64,000 bases of DNA from Paralvinella palmiformis (GCA_025642065.1 JAODUP010000034.1:62001-126000); one strand, 5' to 3'. Positions 50,935 to 62,470 are shown, counted from the first letter of the stretch. Made by a program: numbers and translations. The notes: a model not told the origin generated them from the letters alone.

Positions 50935-53455
50935 TAAGAAAATCATTATCTAGTGAGTGAATAGGTAATATTCGTCTTTGTTTAGCCATAGTGCTGGTCA
51001 CATGGAAGAGAGGTAGCTCCATAGGAAAATGAGATGATCAGATGAAACATCCCACAAAAACGTGTAATGCTAGGCTTCAAATGTGGTCTACCCCATATTG
51101 TAATTCTAAGTGTGATATAGGAACAAATTGTGGAAGAATAAACTAAATCTACTGTAAAAGACTTAGAGTCCACAGAATTAATGAAAGTTAGCAATTAGTT
51201 AGCCTTTCAGAATAGGGTTCAGGCTGGTAGCTTTCACTAATACTTATGGAATATAAAGTTGTGACCAAAGCCAAAACTAATTCAATATAACTTCACATGT
51301 CATTGTATTATTAAAAAGATCCAGCATAGCCACCTAAACTGAATTAGAAGATAATCCTCTATGAGTTAATTCACTCAGTGATATATTATAAATCAGGCAT
51401 GAGAGTAGCATTTGAAACAAAATCCTGAAACGCAGGAAAGTCAAAGAGTGTAGTGAGCCCCATGCACATGGGGGTGCGGAGGAAAAATTGGGTTTCGTGC
51501 ATTTTTAGGACAATTTAAAACTACTATAGTGGAGATAAAACATGACTTTTGCAAGAGAATTGTTTTAAACCACCAGTTTCAGCCACTCTCCATTTCCTAA
51601 AACATTATTTTCAGCTCTGGAAAAATCGGATAAAAAGTTGTTTAGCCAGGGGTGACAGCCTAAGGAAAAATATCCCCCAAATGCACATATGAGCCAGATT
51701 CACACTGACAACCTGGAGGTTTGCAGTACAGTCCTAAAACTCCTATACACTACACCACCAGAATGTCCCATACATAAAAAGCAGTGTTGATATCAGAAAT
51801 AACAGTATTCAGTGCTGGAGAGAAAATATCCCAGTGTTTTTCATAGTTAAAGTGACAAAGTTGTTCATTTTCTTAAATATATGTTTAAATTTGTGTTATT
51901 TCTAAGTAACATGAACAGAGACACAGTTGAAATTTTTGGAAGTGTTAGATAAATATCTATTTAATATTTAACAAACACTTCTTTACTAAAGATTGATGAA
52001 AAAATTCCAATTAACCTATGAAAGCTACTTCTGGCATAAAGTCAAAACCAACTCTTTAGACTAGCTTATAAACTTTATTCTATTAATTATATTTTATATA
52101 AATACCTTCTCGAGGATCAAATGCTACAACTGTTGCAAGCCTTCCACTGGCTATGCAATCCATTTTCCCATCTTTATTAATATCAATGTTGCCGCAGTTC
52201 ATTTCAAATATTGAAGAATGAGCATAAAACTGCCATATTAGTGCTCCGTCATAGCCACGTATGGCCTTGACCTCTGCAACACAAGGTGATGTTGTGAACC
52301 CTGTGTACAAAAAGTTATAGATTATAAATACTGTACTGCAAAAAAAAGAACAGCAAATAACTTTCTTAAAGACTATTTTAAAAGATCTACAGGGTTGCTA
52401 CATATATTGCTATAAGTGCTGATGAACTAGCAAAATCATCAAAAATGTTTATCTAGGAGGAGACAGTCATATTCAATTATAGTTTTCTAAGTTACCAATC
52501 ACCCATAAAACTAACATCATTGTGTCTCTCACCTGAAATGAATGCTACAACAGTTACACTTCACATTTCCTATCCTGTATGCAAATGCACAAGAACCCCC
52601 ATTGAAGATAAAAAAACTAATTTCCTGTATGCATAAATTTCAGCAGCCTGTTTCCATCTGTTTAACATTGTCAAGTTAACATAATTGTACACGTTCCAAT
52701 TTACAATGAACAAATACACAGGCACTAACTAACCAGTGCCTTCACTTTTCCAAAATAACATCAGATATAATTCACAGGTCTGATCTGATAAAACAGTAAC
52801 TGACCTCTCTCCTTGCAGTATTGATCTTCATTGCTTCGGCTTGGTTCTGACTTGCCCATACTGGAGCCAGGTACGATACTAAATATTATATCTAGGCGTC
52901 CATCTTCATCGACATCAAACAACTGCACGAGACTCTCAGTGGCTGATAAAATAAATGGATAATTATGTAGTTACAGTGTTCAAACATGCATACACACTTC
53001 ATATCAACTGTGTTTCAACATGCAGTAAAAACTATACCAATATACCTATACTCACCATACTCTGGGTAGGTAATATTCCACTCTTTGGTCTGTGGATAAT
53101 GTCTTTGACTGGACACTGAAGCCTTCAAATGAGGCAGAACAACAACCAAGCCAATCACAAACCCAACTGCCAACAGCAGTGTTAAAACAAAACAGATCAT
53201 TCTCGTCAAAGTTAATGATCTGTAACGTAATGTCCGTACTTCCACCTCAGATGCCTTTCGAATTCTTGCATGCTGAATGCCAAGGTCGTCTAATTCAATT
53301 TTCTCGCTGTTTTTTCCATTGGAGAGGAGCTCTTTGTTTGCTTCATTACCAGGTTGTGAGAAGCCATTTTGTTTAGATGCACCTCCATCCTGAATGAAGA
53401 GGACATCATCCTTCTTCTTCTTCATTATCACTAGGGTCTTGGTTAAGTCTTTCAT
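41928..53455 (-). CDS. FAM234-like type II membrane protein with FG-GAP-like repeats
   Basis: FAM234A/B proteins are single-pass membrane proteins with an extracellular beta-propeller-like repeat domain; their molecular role is poorly known. Thirteen exons join in frame: 53455-53056, 52942-52805, 52300-52106, 50780-50638, 49269-49092, 46322-46178, 46016-45852, 45671-45578, 45492-45370, 44289-43788, 43524-43402, 43236-43060 and 42256-41928. They give 903 aa. One membrane span is at about 86-108, after an 85-residue charged cytoplasmic tail. Calcium-loop-like DxDxDGxxD motifs occur at 143-151 (DVDEDGRLD), 219-227 (DINKDGKMD), 270-278 (DMNQDGVLD), 414-422 (DITGDGVGD) and 799-807 (DLDGDGSLD). Exon 10 (residues 528-694) adds a basic then Asp/His-rich segment that I do not recall in vertebrate FAM234B (about 620 aa). 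The exon 9 donor (CAA|GTATCA) is weak and was chosen to keep frame. The start ATG is the first in the open frame; a longer N-terminus is possible. Confidence 0.88.
45710..45734. repeat. (TG)n microsatellite
   Basis: TG run in a FAM234-like intron (exons 7-8). Confidence 0.93.
46027..46074. repeat. (TA)n(TG)n microsatellite
   Basis: A TA run joined to a TG run in the short intron between FAM234-like exons 6 and 7, just upstream of the exon 7 acceptor. Confidence 0.95.
47059..48080 (-). pseudogene. Tigger/pogo-like (DDE endonuclease) transposon relic
   Basis: Minus-strand remains of a Tc1/mariner-superfamily, Tigger-type transposase in the intron between FAM234-like exons 5 and 6. Reading 5' to 3': KGDGTDLFSS (first catalytic Asp region), SKTHVTVLFGVNMDGTDKLP then LLVIGKR and a stop, LLKKLNKQLKV, and ITMIVDNYSAHP with IQVVFLYP (second catalytic Asp region). 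An acidic C-terminal segment with PEPDDGDEEDNVEVEE-like composition follows (47452-47072). Stops and frame changes break it. Related TIGD transposases carry the same DNCPAHP and LLVIGK landmarks. The N-terminal helix-turn-helix and the terminal repeats were not located. Confidence 0.82.
48791..48813. repeat. (GA)n microsatellite
   Basis: GA run in the same FAM234-like intron as the Tigger relic. Confidence 0.93.
50892..50935. repeat. (TA)n(GA)n microsatellite
   Basis: A TA run then a GA run, in the intron between FAM234-like exons 3 and 4. Confidence 0.95.
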
Positions 53456-53759
53456 ACTGTGCCGTTGAATGCACAGATTTGGTACCTACCAAATGACAGC
53501 AATGTTAAATAACAGATCAGCACTTTTAATTCAATTTATTATTTAAGTTTCAAGAGCATTCAGTCAATGGCAAGTGCCAAATGATGATCAAAGTGGTCTA
53601 ACATTACTTTAGAATGCAATACCTTGCACATGAAGCTTCTCATTACATGAGGTGATTTATTTCTATGAGGTGCTCATTTTATAAATGAATTCAAAACTGA
53701 CCAAACAAAAAAAATAAAGAAATTGTCAGTCTCTCCCCAGCGAATGTTTGTCCAGATCT

Positions 53760-54830
53760 GGCAATTGAGCCATTGATACATTCGGAATTGATAAATTTGA
53801 TAAGGAATTGACCCCATGTCTGGTCAGATCATCCCCAAATGTTTCCAATACAAGTTAATTGATAAATGCATGTTTACAAAATAATCAATATAAATCAATC
53901 CAATAATACAATTCAAATTAGTTTTAAAAACCCACTAAAATATGATAAAAAAACATGATTTTTTTTGGCAATGATTTAAATCAAACAACTCTGTATAAGA
54001 GTGCGTAGAAATATGGAGAGGAACTAGTTTGTCTAATCTTGGAAGATCATGCCAACCATAACAAAACACATTTTTTAAATATCTGTATACTTTTTCCAAG
54101 ACTTCCTTCACTTAATGTTTTTTCAAGATGCACTCACTATATGTAGAAATAATATTTAGGTATTATTCAGTGGTACTGTACAGTGAAAAGATATAACATA
54201 TGATGTACAACAGTTAACATCAAATTTATCAATTGTACAGACATACAAATCAGACATGGCTTCAATTCAATTTCAGAATTTGAATTGATGGGCAATTCCA
54301 ATTCTGGAATTGCTTATTTTAAAAAATGGAACTGATAAACTTGTAATTGGAATTTGCTACAAGAAAAATTAAATCCACCATTTAATTCAGAAATATTTAA
54401 TCCATGACAATCCTACTTGGAATATAAAACTTCTCAGAGTAGGTACTCAGACTAATTGGATAAGCAGTGATTGGCAATCAATTAGTCTGTTTAATATATT
54501 TGGATTACATTGCATAACCCATTGTACTGTCATCCAAATGTCACTATAAAAGGCTGAGCTATTCAGCCTAATGTTATCTTCCTCTACGTCTATCTGTGAA
54601 CACATCAAATTTGAAAAGTGAATTAACACAAGTATTAAGTCAGCATGGCGAGCAAAACCCAAGTGCTTTCTACCTCCCACAGATGTTGGGAATTTGAAGA
54701 AAATCTTTTTTGTGTTTGTAAAGCATATAAAAATATATGGAATTGAATTAGAATTGATAAATCTGATGTGGAATTGAAATTGACAAAATGGAATTGAAAT
54801 TGGTAAAATGGAATTGTCACTGATACAAAT
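53760..54830. repeat. AATTG-rich repeat cluster
   Basis: Patches of GGAATTGATAAATT.GAT, AGGAATTGACCCCATGTCTG (about 53801-53820), CTTCAATTCAATTTCAGAAT...CAATTCCAATTCTGGAATTG (about 54258-54316) and repeated AATGGAATTGAAATTG units (about 54780-54815). The ATTGACCCCATGTCTG core is shared with 37150-37170. The first and second arms near 54258-54316 are partly self-complementary. Confidence 0.5.
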
Positions 54831-54896
54831 GGTTAAATATTTATATATTCAAGTAAATAATATAAATGATAGTGTCAACTACATTACACACACAAA

Positions 54897-54897
54897 C

Positions 54898-54930
<33 letters not shown>

Positions 54931-54978
54931 CATAGATAGACACACACATACAAATATATATATATATATATATATATA
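54897..54978. repeat. (TA)n/(CA)n compound microsatellite
   Basis: Alternating TATA and CACA runs over about 80 bp. Confidence 0.93.
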
Positions 54979-57070
54979 CAGCAGAATTCTTAGTAAATGA
55001 CTACCAGTTATTTCTGACCCTTGTTTTTAATGACATATTGTCTTCACTGTATAAATCACTCCACGTCAAAAACTACCTAGTAGATATGACAATACAATCC
55101 ACATTTTTATTGCATGAAACTCACACCAAAATGTTGAAGCACATGATTTTCACAGAGTATGTAAACTGCCATTTTGTATTTAAAGGTTTTACTCAGGAAA
55201 ATTTTGAGAATGAAAATGTCAAGTAGCAGCAGAAAGATTTTGATGATCTTGTATAGGTAGTGGAATGATTGTTGAAAGGAGAGTGTGTTAGATCAGTTGC
55301 CAGTAGCTTGAACATTGGCTAAACCAAATTACAGAACATCATAAAGAAAAATGACAACTTTTGGGGGGGCTGATGACAAGATGGCAAAATTGGAGATGCA
55401 AATATGGGAAGAAAAGAAAGTGCAAATTTCAATATCTGAATGAAGCTGTGTTATAATGGCTTTGTAAGGCCCAATCGTGGAACACTCTAATCTCAGGTGT
55501 GCTGATACAAGAACAGGCATTTTGTTATTGATGCCTTTCAGACAAAGTGACTTTACTGGGTCTAATGGTTGCCTTAACCATTGGAAGGAATGCTACATTT
55601 TCTGCTCTGTAATGAATGGGGAGAGTGTAGATGTTCCAGGATAATTGGTCAGGATTTGCTGATCAAATCTATGGCAACAAAAGCTGATGCTTGCAATTGT
55701 GGAAAGAAATCAAAAGACGAAATTATGGAGAAATGTATAGACTATTCATGATTGGGAAGTCAAAGAGACTGTCTTGTTTCAGTAGCTAAGAGGTTGCATG
55801 TTTTGATGAAAACTATGAGTATGATCATTGTAAGGAAGTCTGCATAATAATTTTCATTCTCATGGTGTGACAAAACCACCCGATTAACAGGTTGCAATTT
55901 GAGCATATCTTGATGTTTGTCAGCATCTGTGCAGTTCACCTGGACATTCAGTTGTCACATATCAATCTGGCTTTTCTATCACCAAATTCCAAGTCAAAAC
56001 GTCCATCCATATGATGCAGGCATTATGCATACACTGATGGTGATACAGTCAAGCTGCAATACAGGAAATACTGTCATTGCCAATTACTATATCAGATGGA
56101 TATAATAATAACACATTATGTGTGCTTGACAGCAGAACTTGTTTAATTACTAAATATTGCGAGTAATAGTGCATCTTAAGTTTCATATTCCATCATTCCG
56201 AGCTTATGTATATAATTCTCATTGATCTACCCTCAGAAATACGTGTTAAAATATGTTTTCAGTCCCGTACGGTTTTTAGGTTGACCGGCCCCTCTCTTCA
56301 GAGATAATATATTTTGGTAGTCTCTTCTATTTATCCACTATGTCAGTATTTTAAAAACAAGATGACGTCCTTAAATGCCAGTATAGTTCCATAGCATTGT
56401 TGTTTACTTATGAAACATCTCGGCTAGGTATTATTTAGTTGGCCCGCCACAAAAATCGATGCAAACCATATGGACAAGCAAAACTTTAATGAAACATCTG
56501 CTCATATCAAATCACAAATGCAAGTATAATAATTGTTCGAAGTATACAGTACTATAACAAAAATTGCATCACATTACTTTATGTGTCTCACTTAAGGACA
56601 AATAAAATCATTACTGTCGGAGTATTTAATAACGAGAGCTTGTTACAAATGCAAACCTTTACGAAGAATACCACTCAAAGCAGCCATGTCTCTCTGTTTA
56701 CGTCAATTCCAACCTCGAGAAGCACCTTTTACTGCATATATGGTTCTTTCTTCTTGACACCCCGAATCCGCCCACGCACTTTTCTGCTTTTCGTGTCTGT
56801 AATAATCTGATAATAATGGGAAAGTAATACAGTCAATCAACCCGAGTTGTCTTTTCTATAAAAAAATACATTTTTAATACTGTCGTTGTCAAATAATTTA
56901 ACATATTTGTTAAATTGTTTACTACACAGTATTTATTATTGAGCCAAACCTCGATTTCATCAGTCAGAACATACACGATGACGAACTACTAGATCTACCT
57001 ACGTCGGCTGCAGGCAACTCGACTTGTAAAGATACAATATCTGATGTGAGACGGCTCCGATTTGATTTGT

Positions 57071-57425
57071 TTTTCGGGGAGAATCCCCGTGCTGTCACTT
57101 ATTCAGCACAGCCTCTATGTCGGAGTGGTTGAGAAACGCCTCCCCCACCACTCACAGGGGAACATCACGGAAAGGTGGAGCCGAAATACCCCGAGGGTGG
57201 TCACTGCCAGAGTGTTTTACGTCCTCAGGGGGGATCTTTAACGCCCTGCTTTATTTTTAATAATTCATTGGAGACGGCATCGCCATTTCACGTGGTCACC
57301 CACCCACGATGTTGTGAGCCGAGAAATTAATCTCTGGAAAAGTTTCGACCTCTTGCTGTGATCGAACCTGTGACCCTTGGCACCAGGTGCCGGATGCTTA
57401 ACCGCTATGGCCACCGAAGCTCACT
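57071..57425 (-). mobile_element. SINE-B, near full-length
   Basis: Minus-strand copy. Its head (AGTGAGCTTCGGTGGCCATA) carries an A-box-like region, then GGCACCTGGTGCC and a B box (GGTTCGATCAC). The body has GTCGAAACTTTTCCAGAGAT, GGCTCACAACATCGTGGGTG and GGTGACCACGTGAAATGGCG. The 3' end has CACCCTCGGGGTATTTCGGC, GGTGGGGGAGGCGTTTCTC and GCACGGGGATTCTCCCCG. It ends only about 100 bp from the start of the 7SL gene on the opposite strand. Confidence 0.9.
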
Positions 57426-57492
57426 AAACACTTAAGTAATACACGGCAAGCAACGTGTCGATAGGTAATGTCTATTTGATGTTAAGTTGATG

Positions 57493-57499
57493 TATTTAA
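57493..57499 (+). promoter_or_regulatory. TATA-like box of the 7SL gene
   Basis: TATTTAA is centred about 29 bp upstream of the inferred 7SL start (57525). This is the usual place for a TATA element of a Pol III gene with an external promoter part. Position and sequence only; not tested. Confidence 0.5.
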
Positions 57500-57524
57500 G
57501 GTTCGATTCGTCAATGAACAAGTG

Positions 57525-57823
57525 GCTGGGAGTGGTGGCGTACTCCTGTAATCTAGTTACTTGGAGGCCAGGTTTGGTGGACGGCTTGAGGTCGGGGGTC
57601 CTGTTCGGTGTTGTTCTATGTCGATCGGGTGTCCGCACTAAGCTTGGCATCAATATGGTCACTTCGAGGGAGCTCAGGGTGTCCAGGTTGTCTAAGGAAG
57701 GGCGAACCGGTCCAGGGCGGAAACGCAGCAGACAAAAGTCCTCGTGTCGAGCCGTAGTGGGATCGCGCCTGTGAATAGGCGGCACCGAATAGCCCGACTA
57801 AAATAGTTGGACCTGAACCTTTT
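57525..57823 (+). ncRNA. 7SL (signal recognition particle) RNA
   Basis: Scaffold RNA of the signal recognition particle, which targets nascent secretory proteins to the ER. The length from GCTGGGAG to the T-run is about 299 nt, like human 7SL. The Alu domain begins GCTGGGAGTGGTGGCG with TGTAATCTAGTTACTTGGAG. The core has CGATCGGGTGTCCGCACTAA then GGCATCAATATGG. The helix 6/8 region keeps GTTGTCTAAGGAAGG.CGAACCGG, CGGAAACGCAGCAGACAAAA and GTAGTGGGATCGCGCCTGTG then AATAG. Helix 5 pairing is kept with changed bases: AGGTTTGG (about 57572) against CCTGAACCT (about 57812), GTCGGG against CCCGAC, and TTCGGTG against CACCGAA. Compensated pairing, full length, an upstream TATA-like box and a terminator favour a working gene over a pseudogene. 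Confidence 0.95.
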
Positions 57824-57836
57824 TTTATTTTTTTTT
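57820..57836 (+). terminator. Pol III T-run terminator of 7SL
   Basis: Seven Ts, an A, then nine Ts directly follow the last paired bases of 7SL. This is a strong Pol III stop with a back-up run. Confidence 0.85.
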
Positions 57837-58015
57837 AAATATCACTCACACCCCGAATATGTTATTCATTTCGGTTATTAGTATTTCTGTTATTATTATT
57901 TATTCTTTTATTATTATATTAAAATCCTCACCGTTCCTGTTTAAACTTTTTTTAAATAAAGATTTCATGAATAAATTGTCTTAATATACAGGTGGTATTA
58001 ATATTAATAATGTGT

Positions 58016-58297
58016 CTTTTAATGTATTTTGCTAAGCTGACGATTTAACTGATGTTACAAACAAATATATTACAGAGCATGGTTTGCGGCTTAATCCATC
58101 AAAACCTGAATGTACCATATTTGGTAATTGTAATTTAGATCTACATCCCGAGTGGATGCTTAACGATGTAAAATTCGGATATCAGCAATTCTACTATCTC
58201 ATTCGCACATTCCTTCACACAGAGAAGACGGAAGACTCGATGTGTCTTATTGCTGCTACGTCTGACAGAGTTAATTTCAACTTGAGTCTATTCATAT
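58016..58297 (+). pseudogene. LINE reverse-transcriptase fragment
   Basis: One frame reads FC-stop-ADDLTDVTNKYITEHGL then RLNPSKPECTIFG. This is the palm-domain ADD box (the Tyr/Phe position lies next to a TAA stop) followed by the GL.LNPSK..C..F block of CR1/RTE-type LINEs. Nothing of the element remains on either side, so it is a dead scrap. It is not the same stretch of RT as kept in the 9150-11180 copy and looks like a different family. Confidence 0.75.
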
Positions 58298-58390
58298 AAA
58301 ATGTCTCTCCAGTAAAACCCGACTGTATCGAGCTGCAAAAGGCACTGTTTCCTTGAGTCACTGCTTTCTTCCCTGCTCGTGAGTTGGTTT

Positions 58391-58750
58391 TGGTTTTGTT
58401 GTTCGGGGAGAATCCCCAGGCTGTCGCTTAATCAGCACAGCCTCTATGTTCGAGTGGTTGAGAAAACTCCTCCCCCACCACACACAGGGGAGCAGTACGG
58501 AAAGATGGAGCCGAAATACCCTAAGGGTGGTCATTGCCAGAGTGTTTTACGCCCTCAGGTTTTTTTAACGTCCCCCTTTATTTTAAATAATTCAGTGGAG
58601 ACGGCAGCGCCATTTAACGTGGTCAGACACCCACGATGTAGTGAGCCGAGAAATTAATCCCTGGAAAAGTTTCGACCTCTTACGGGGTTCGAACCTGTGA
58701 CCGTTGGCACCAAGTGCCGGGTGCTTAACGCTAGGCCACCGGAGCTCACT
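58391..58750 (-). mobile_element. SINE-B, full copy
   Basis: Best reference copy of the family (about 360 bp). It has the head AGTGAGCTCCGGTGGCCTAG, B box GGTTCGAACCC and CGAAACTTTTCCAGGGATTA. The middle has TGACCACGTTAAATGGCGCT and CTGGCAATGACCACCCTTAG. The end has GAGTTTTCTCAACCACTCG, ACATAGAGGCTGTGCTGATT and GGGGATTCTCCCCGAACAAC. The end carries a short hairpin (GGGGATTCTCCCC). TTTTGTTGTTCGGG occurs at both sides (about 58394 and 58768), a possible partial duplication of the site. Confidence 0.92.
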
Positions 58751-60081
58751 AACAAAACCAAGCATGGTTTTGTTGTTCGGGCATGTGTTTTTTTTATATA
58801 AAAACAACTGACCAATCACGAGAGAGTATTTGAGTCACGTGACCATCATAATGTAAATGGTGTTTACCCAAATCTCTCCCATCATTCAAGGATGGTTCTT
58901 ATATTCAGTAAATATGACATTCAGCTGATAAATATTTGTCGTTTATCATGACCCATTTTCTGCTGAAAATCAGTCAAAAATCCAGCCAACAACCGGGAAA
59001 AGTGCTTTTTAGCGACCGTTGGTGAAGTATCGGCGTGGGTGTTTTAAACTTTAATAATTTTTCCACCGCGAACAGTTCCAAAAACAGCGGAAAATCATTC
59101 AACGGAAAACGAACTTCAGACTACTACGTATCTTGCCTCAAAATACCGGTAGCCCGTCCTGGCTAGTATTTTATACAACTCACTAGCCCGAAGACAAAAT
59201 TCACACGTCCAGGGCTACCGATTTTTCCGGCCCTGAATTTAATGATTTATTAACTATCTTTGTAACTGAGCTGATTAGAACATCCCGACACTGTCAAAAA
59301 CCATGTAGGCATAGATTCAACTGCACATTTTTGACAGATCAAGATATTACAACAATGGGCCATATCTTTTGGTGAATTGATAATAATTGGAAGGACAGTC
59401 TGATTTTTATGTAGTAGTTTATTCACAACACTGAAATCGATCCTTTAATTTCCCTTGCATGCTTTGATCCTTTGTAATAATCTGATTTGGAAAAGGCAAG
59501 GGCATTTTTTATTTGTATATAAACTTGTAAATACTAACATAGCAGAAATAAACAGTAGCTGTAATTGTGTGCGTGTGTGCAGAACCCGTCCATATAAACT
59601 GTGCTTCCATATGGTCTCGTTAGAATTTGTGAAGGTTATAATGTATATTGTTTTGCCCCTACCAGTTCCTATGCAAATGCACAGTTAAGACAATGTAGTG
59701 TAGTGTCTTAAAATGTAGTGTCTTTAAATTATGCCTACAGAAATTAATTTTAATAATATATCTCTGTCTCTCTCAGTGTGTATCATGCACTAGCTCAGGT
59801 TTTACATGTTTATTCGAAAGGCAAATACTACTCTTCATCAATACTAGTTATTATAATTATTTAAATGTACAAATAAAATAAATATTCATAAAATAGAAAC
59901 AAAATCCAAAATATTTTATGATTACTAGAATTAATCAACCAAAACCACGCATGAAAAGAGAAAAAGGCACCAATAATTATTTAGATAAAAACTAATGAAC
60001 ACAATCTTATCCAGAAAACTAGATAATCCTATATTATATATATCAACTAAATCAGTATATTGTATCCACTAAATTAGGCAT
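58751..60081. other. Intergenic DNA, no gene seen
   Basis: A GC-richer stretch near 58980-59230 has no recognised content. The rest is AT-rich. The ORF at 59455-59688 has no domain. Confidence 0.5.
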
Positions 60082-60248
60082 TGTGATGTTTGTAGATTGT
60101 CATCAAGTATATTATTACTAAATCACAGATACAATCTTGACCATCTGGTTTATTCTCTAAACTGTTTCCGGTCCGTTATAATTCTAAATACCAACATTAA
60201 GTCCTCGATATAATTAATTGTGGACTGTTATGGATTGACAACATTACA
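60082..60248 (-). repeat. 3' LTR of the second Gypsy copy
   Basis: On the minus strand it starts TGTAATGTTG right after a purine tract and ends ACATCACA, giving a 167-bp LTR with TG...CA ends and short inverted termini (TGTAATGT/ACATCACA). Its inner 113 bp match 2125-2237. Short LTRs are common in Mag-like Gypsy elements. Confidence 0.85.
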
Positions 60249-60265
60249 CCCCACCCCCCACCTTT
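60249..60265 (-). other. Polypurine tract
   Basis: AAAGGTGGGGGGTGGGG on the minus strand, directly before the LTR start. This is the expected primer site for plus-strand DNA synthesis. Confidence 0.8.
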
Positions 60266-60424
60266 ATTGAAAATGTATCATTTCATATATGTTTCACTCA
60301 AGTTAAACAAGTATTTGTAATAGATAAATTTCGAACAATCTTAAATTCAAATTTTGAATATCCGACGATAACATTGAATTTTACACCTAGATAATGATTT
60401 ATCTCAAGTCAATTGATAAGCTAC

Positions 60425-60425
<1 letters not shown>

Positions 60426-60465
<40 letters not shown>
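60426..60465. repeat. (TA)n microsatellite
   Basis: TA run between the end of the Gypsy pol frame and its 3' LTR. Confidence 0.93.
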
Positions 60466-60468
<3 letters not shown>

Positions 60469-60587
60469 AAACTAACTTTGATAAAACAAATTATAAAATC
60501 TTACAGAACAATGTACTTCATTTTACATCATAATCACATTCACTCCATTCAGCTTCATTCTTACATATATAGTTGTATAAAACTATA

Positions 60588-60588
<1 letters not shown>

Positions 60589-60624
<36 letters not shown>
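60589..60624. repeat. (TA)n microsatellite
   Basis: TA run directly after the pol stop codon of the Gypsy copy. Confidence 0.93.
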
Positions 60625-60628
<4 letters not shown>

Positions 60629-62470
60629 TTAGAAATAAAGTCTTTATATCTTGCTGGCATTCTGGTGCGTCGCTTTGGACGACCTGCTGAGACATCTGTC
60701 ACATTTGAATTATGACTATTGTCTTGATTAAGTTCATCATTGTTCACTGTTATTATTTCTGGCACGTCTTGCGAATAATCGCTGTTTTCGATTGTTGACT
60801 CGGTTTCAGGTGTAACATCATGGTCAATCACTTTCCTGAAATGTGATGAATTTCTTGTTTTGCTGCCAAGAACAGGACTATTTGCTGTTATCATGCTCCC
60901 TTTCACTTGCAACACAGACATGGGTGCTGGATTATATGTTGGACACAATTTTTCCGTTTCCGTTTGTTTTATTAACACTGTATCCCCAACATGGAGAAGA
61001 ATGTTCGGTCGTACACAATTTCTGGCATCTGCATACTGTTTTTGTTGCTGTTTCTGCTCTGCATCTCGAGTTCGCAGTTCTTTATCTTAAACTCGAATGA
61101 ATAGTTCGGGTAATAGCACTTTTATTTTTGAACCAAACAAGAGTTCTACAGGTGGTCGACCTGTTGTCACATGTGCCGTTGCATAGTAATTTCGTAGGAA
61201 TTTGTACATTTCCTGTCTCCACGACTTCCCTTCCACAGTAGCACTTTTAATTGCCTTGTTCAAAGGTTTCATAAAGTTTTCTGCTTGTGCGTTAGATCTT
61301 GGCCACAGTGGCGTAATTCGACGATGACGTATACCACAATATTGCATGAATTTACGGATTCAAATCCTTGAAATGGCGGTCCATTGTCAGTTTTTAATGT
61401 TTCTGGCATTCCGTGTGTTGCAAATATTTTGTCAAATACTGGGATTACACTTCTGGCTGATGTGGATCTCACCAGCTCCACCACAGGAAATCGTGAATAT
61501 TCGTCAAGAACTACTAGACAATAATCTCCGCTAGGATATGGCCCACAAAAATCAGCACACAGAGACTGCTCGGCTTTATCAGGTAGCTGTGACATTTGTA
61601 ACGGTTGTAGACGTTCATCTTTAGTGACGACAGCACACGTAGCACAATTTTCACTATGTCTTCGGTGAGCTTATCCATGAAGGGAAACCACACCTTAGCT
61701 CTCAACAGGGACTTCGTTTTTACCAATCCCTGATGACCTTCATGAGCTATTTGTACAACTTTACGCCTCATCGTCACAGGAATAACAATCCGGTGTCCTC
61801 GTAACAGAATTCCGTTCTCTGTAACACTAAGTTCACTGGACAATTTTCCGTATATTGACATTTCTTCACAGGTTTTAAATTCATGCCATAGCCCAGTTTG
61901 TTGACATTTGATCACATTTTGCAGCATGGGGTCCTGTTGTGTCGCTTGAATTACTTCTATATGCGGCAATGCTTTGGGGCACCCTGTTTCACACACGTAG
62001 TTGATATATTCTTCTGTGACCTTCCTGCCACGCTCACTTGTAGATGTGACTGGGTGACCCGACATGTAATCAGCTGGATTATCAGTGCCGGGTCGGTACA
62101 CTGTGTTAAATGTATATTGCTGTAGACGTAAGCATCATCGTTCAATGCGAGGAGATGGCTTAGCGACAACATTTGAAAATATGCTGACTAATGCTTTGTG
62201 GTCTGTGGCCACTGTAAACTTTATGCCGTACAGATACAGATGAAAATGTTCGACTCCCCATCGAACAGCTAGAGCTTCTCGCTCTGTTTGCGAGTAACGA
62301 GATTCTGTGTCGTCCAGTACAAGTGATGCATATGCGACAATTTGCACATCTCTACGGCCATCTTTAGTGGGTTGTGTCTGGGTTAAAATAGCACCAACAC
62401 CATGTGGTGATGCATCGACCACTAACTCTGTCTCTAACTTATGATTGAAGTACGACATGACAGTATCACT
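60625..62470 (-). mobile_element. Ty3/Gypsy pol, RNase H and integrase part, 5'-truncated and frameshifted
   Basis: Minus strand, in order. RNase H (62458-62138): ELVVDASPHGVGAILTQ, YSQTEREALAVRWGVEHFH and TDHKALVSIF. A linker in another frame runs 62101-61750 (YRPGTDNPADYMSGHP, the end of the RNase H/connection). The integrase zinc-binding region is AHEGHQGLVKTKSLLRAKVW with PFM (about 61750-61680). The integrase core (61595-61340) has FCGPYPSGDYCLVVLDEYSR and LKTDNGPPF (DD motif Asp residues). The core end and C-terminal part (61347-61087) has YCGIRHRRITPLWPRSNAQAENF then RPPVELLFG. The C-terminal tail (60978-60625) is RPKRRTRMPARYKDF then ISK and a stop. At least three frame changes break it. 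No RT, protease or gag lies upstream, so the copy is 5'-truncated near 62470. Confidence 0.9.

Larger units (their letters stand above)
53456..57070. other. FAM234-like upstream region and intergenic DNA
   Basis: Promoter side of the FAM234-like gene, then AT-rich DNA with the AATTG-rich repeats (53760-54830) and a long TA/CA tract. The ORFs at 55038, 55329, 55917 and 56583 show no domain and no splice context. Confidence 0.5.

Noticed and set aside
54447..54820. Two overlapping minus-strand ORFs
   Set aside because: They lie in the AATTG-rich repeat (FYQFQFHFVNFN run), so they reflect repeat composition.
57432..57785. Two ORFs of about 95-117 codons on opposite strands
   Set aside because: Both overlap the 7SL RNA gene. 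Their length comes from its higher GC content, and they contain no protein domain.
60394..60588. ORF with a YIYIYI run
   Set aside because: Translation of a TA microsatellite. The same applies to ORFs at 29580-29771 (CV run), 6328-6555 (SLSLS run) and 50723-51022.
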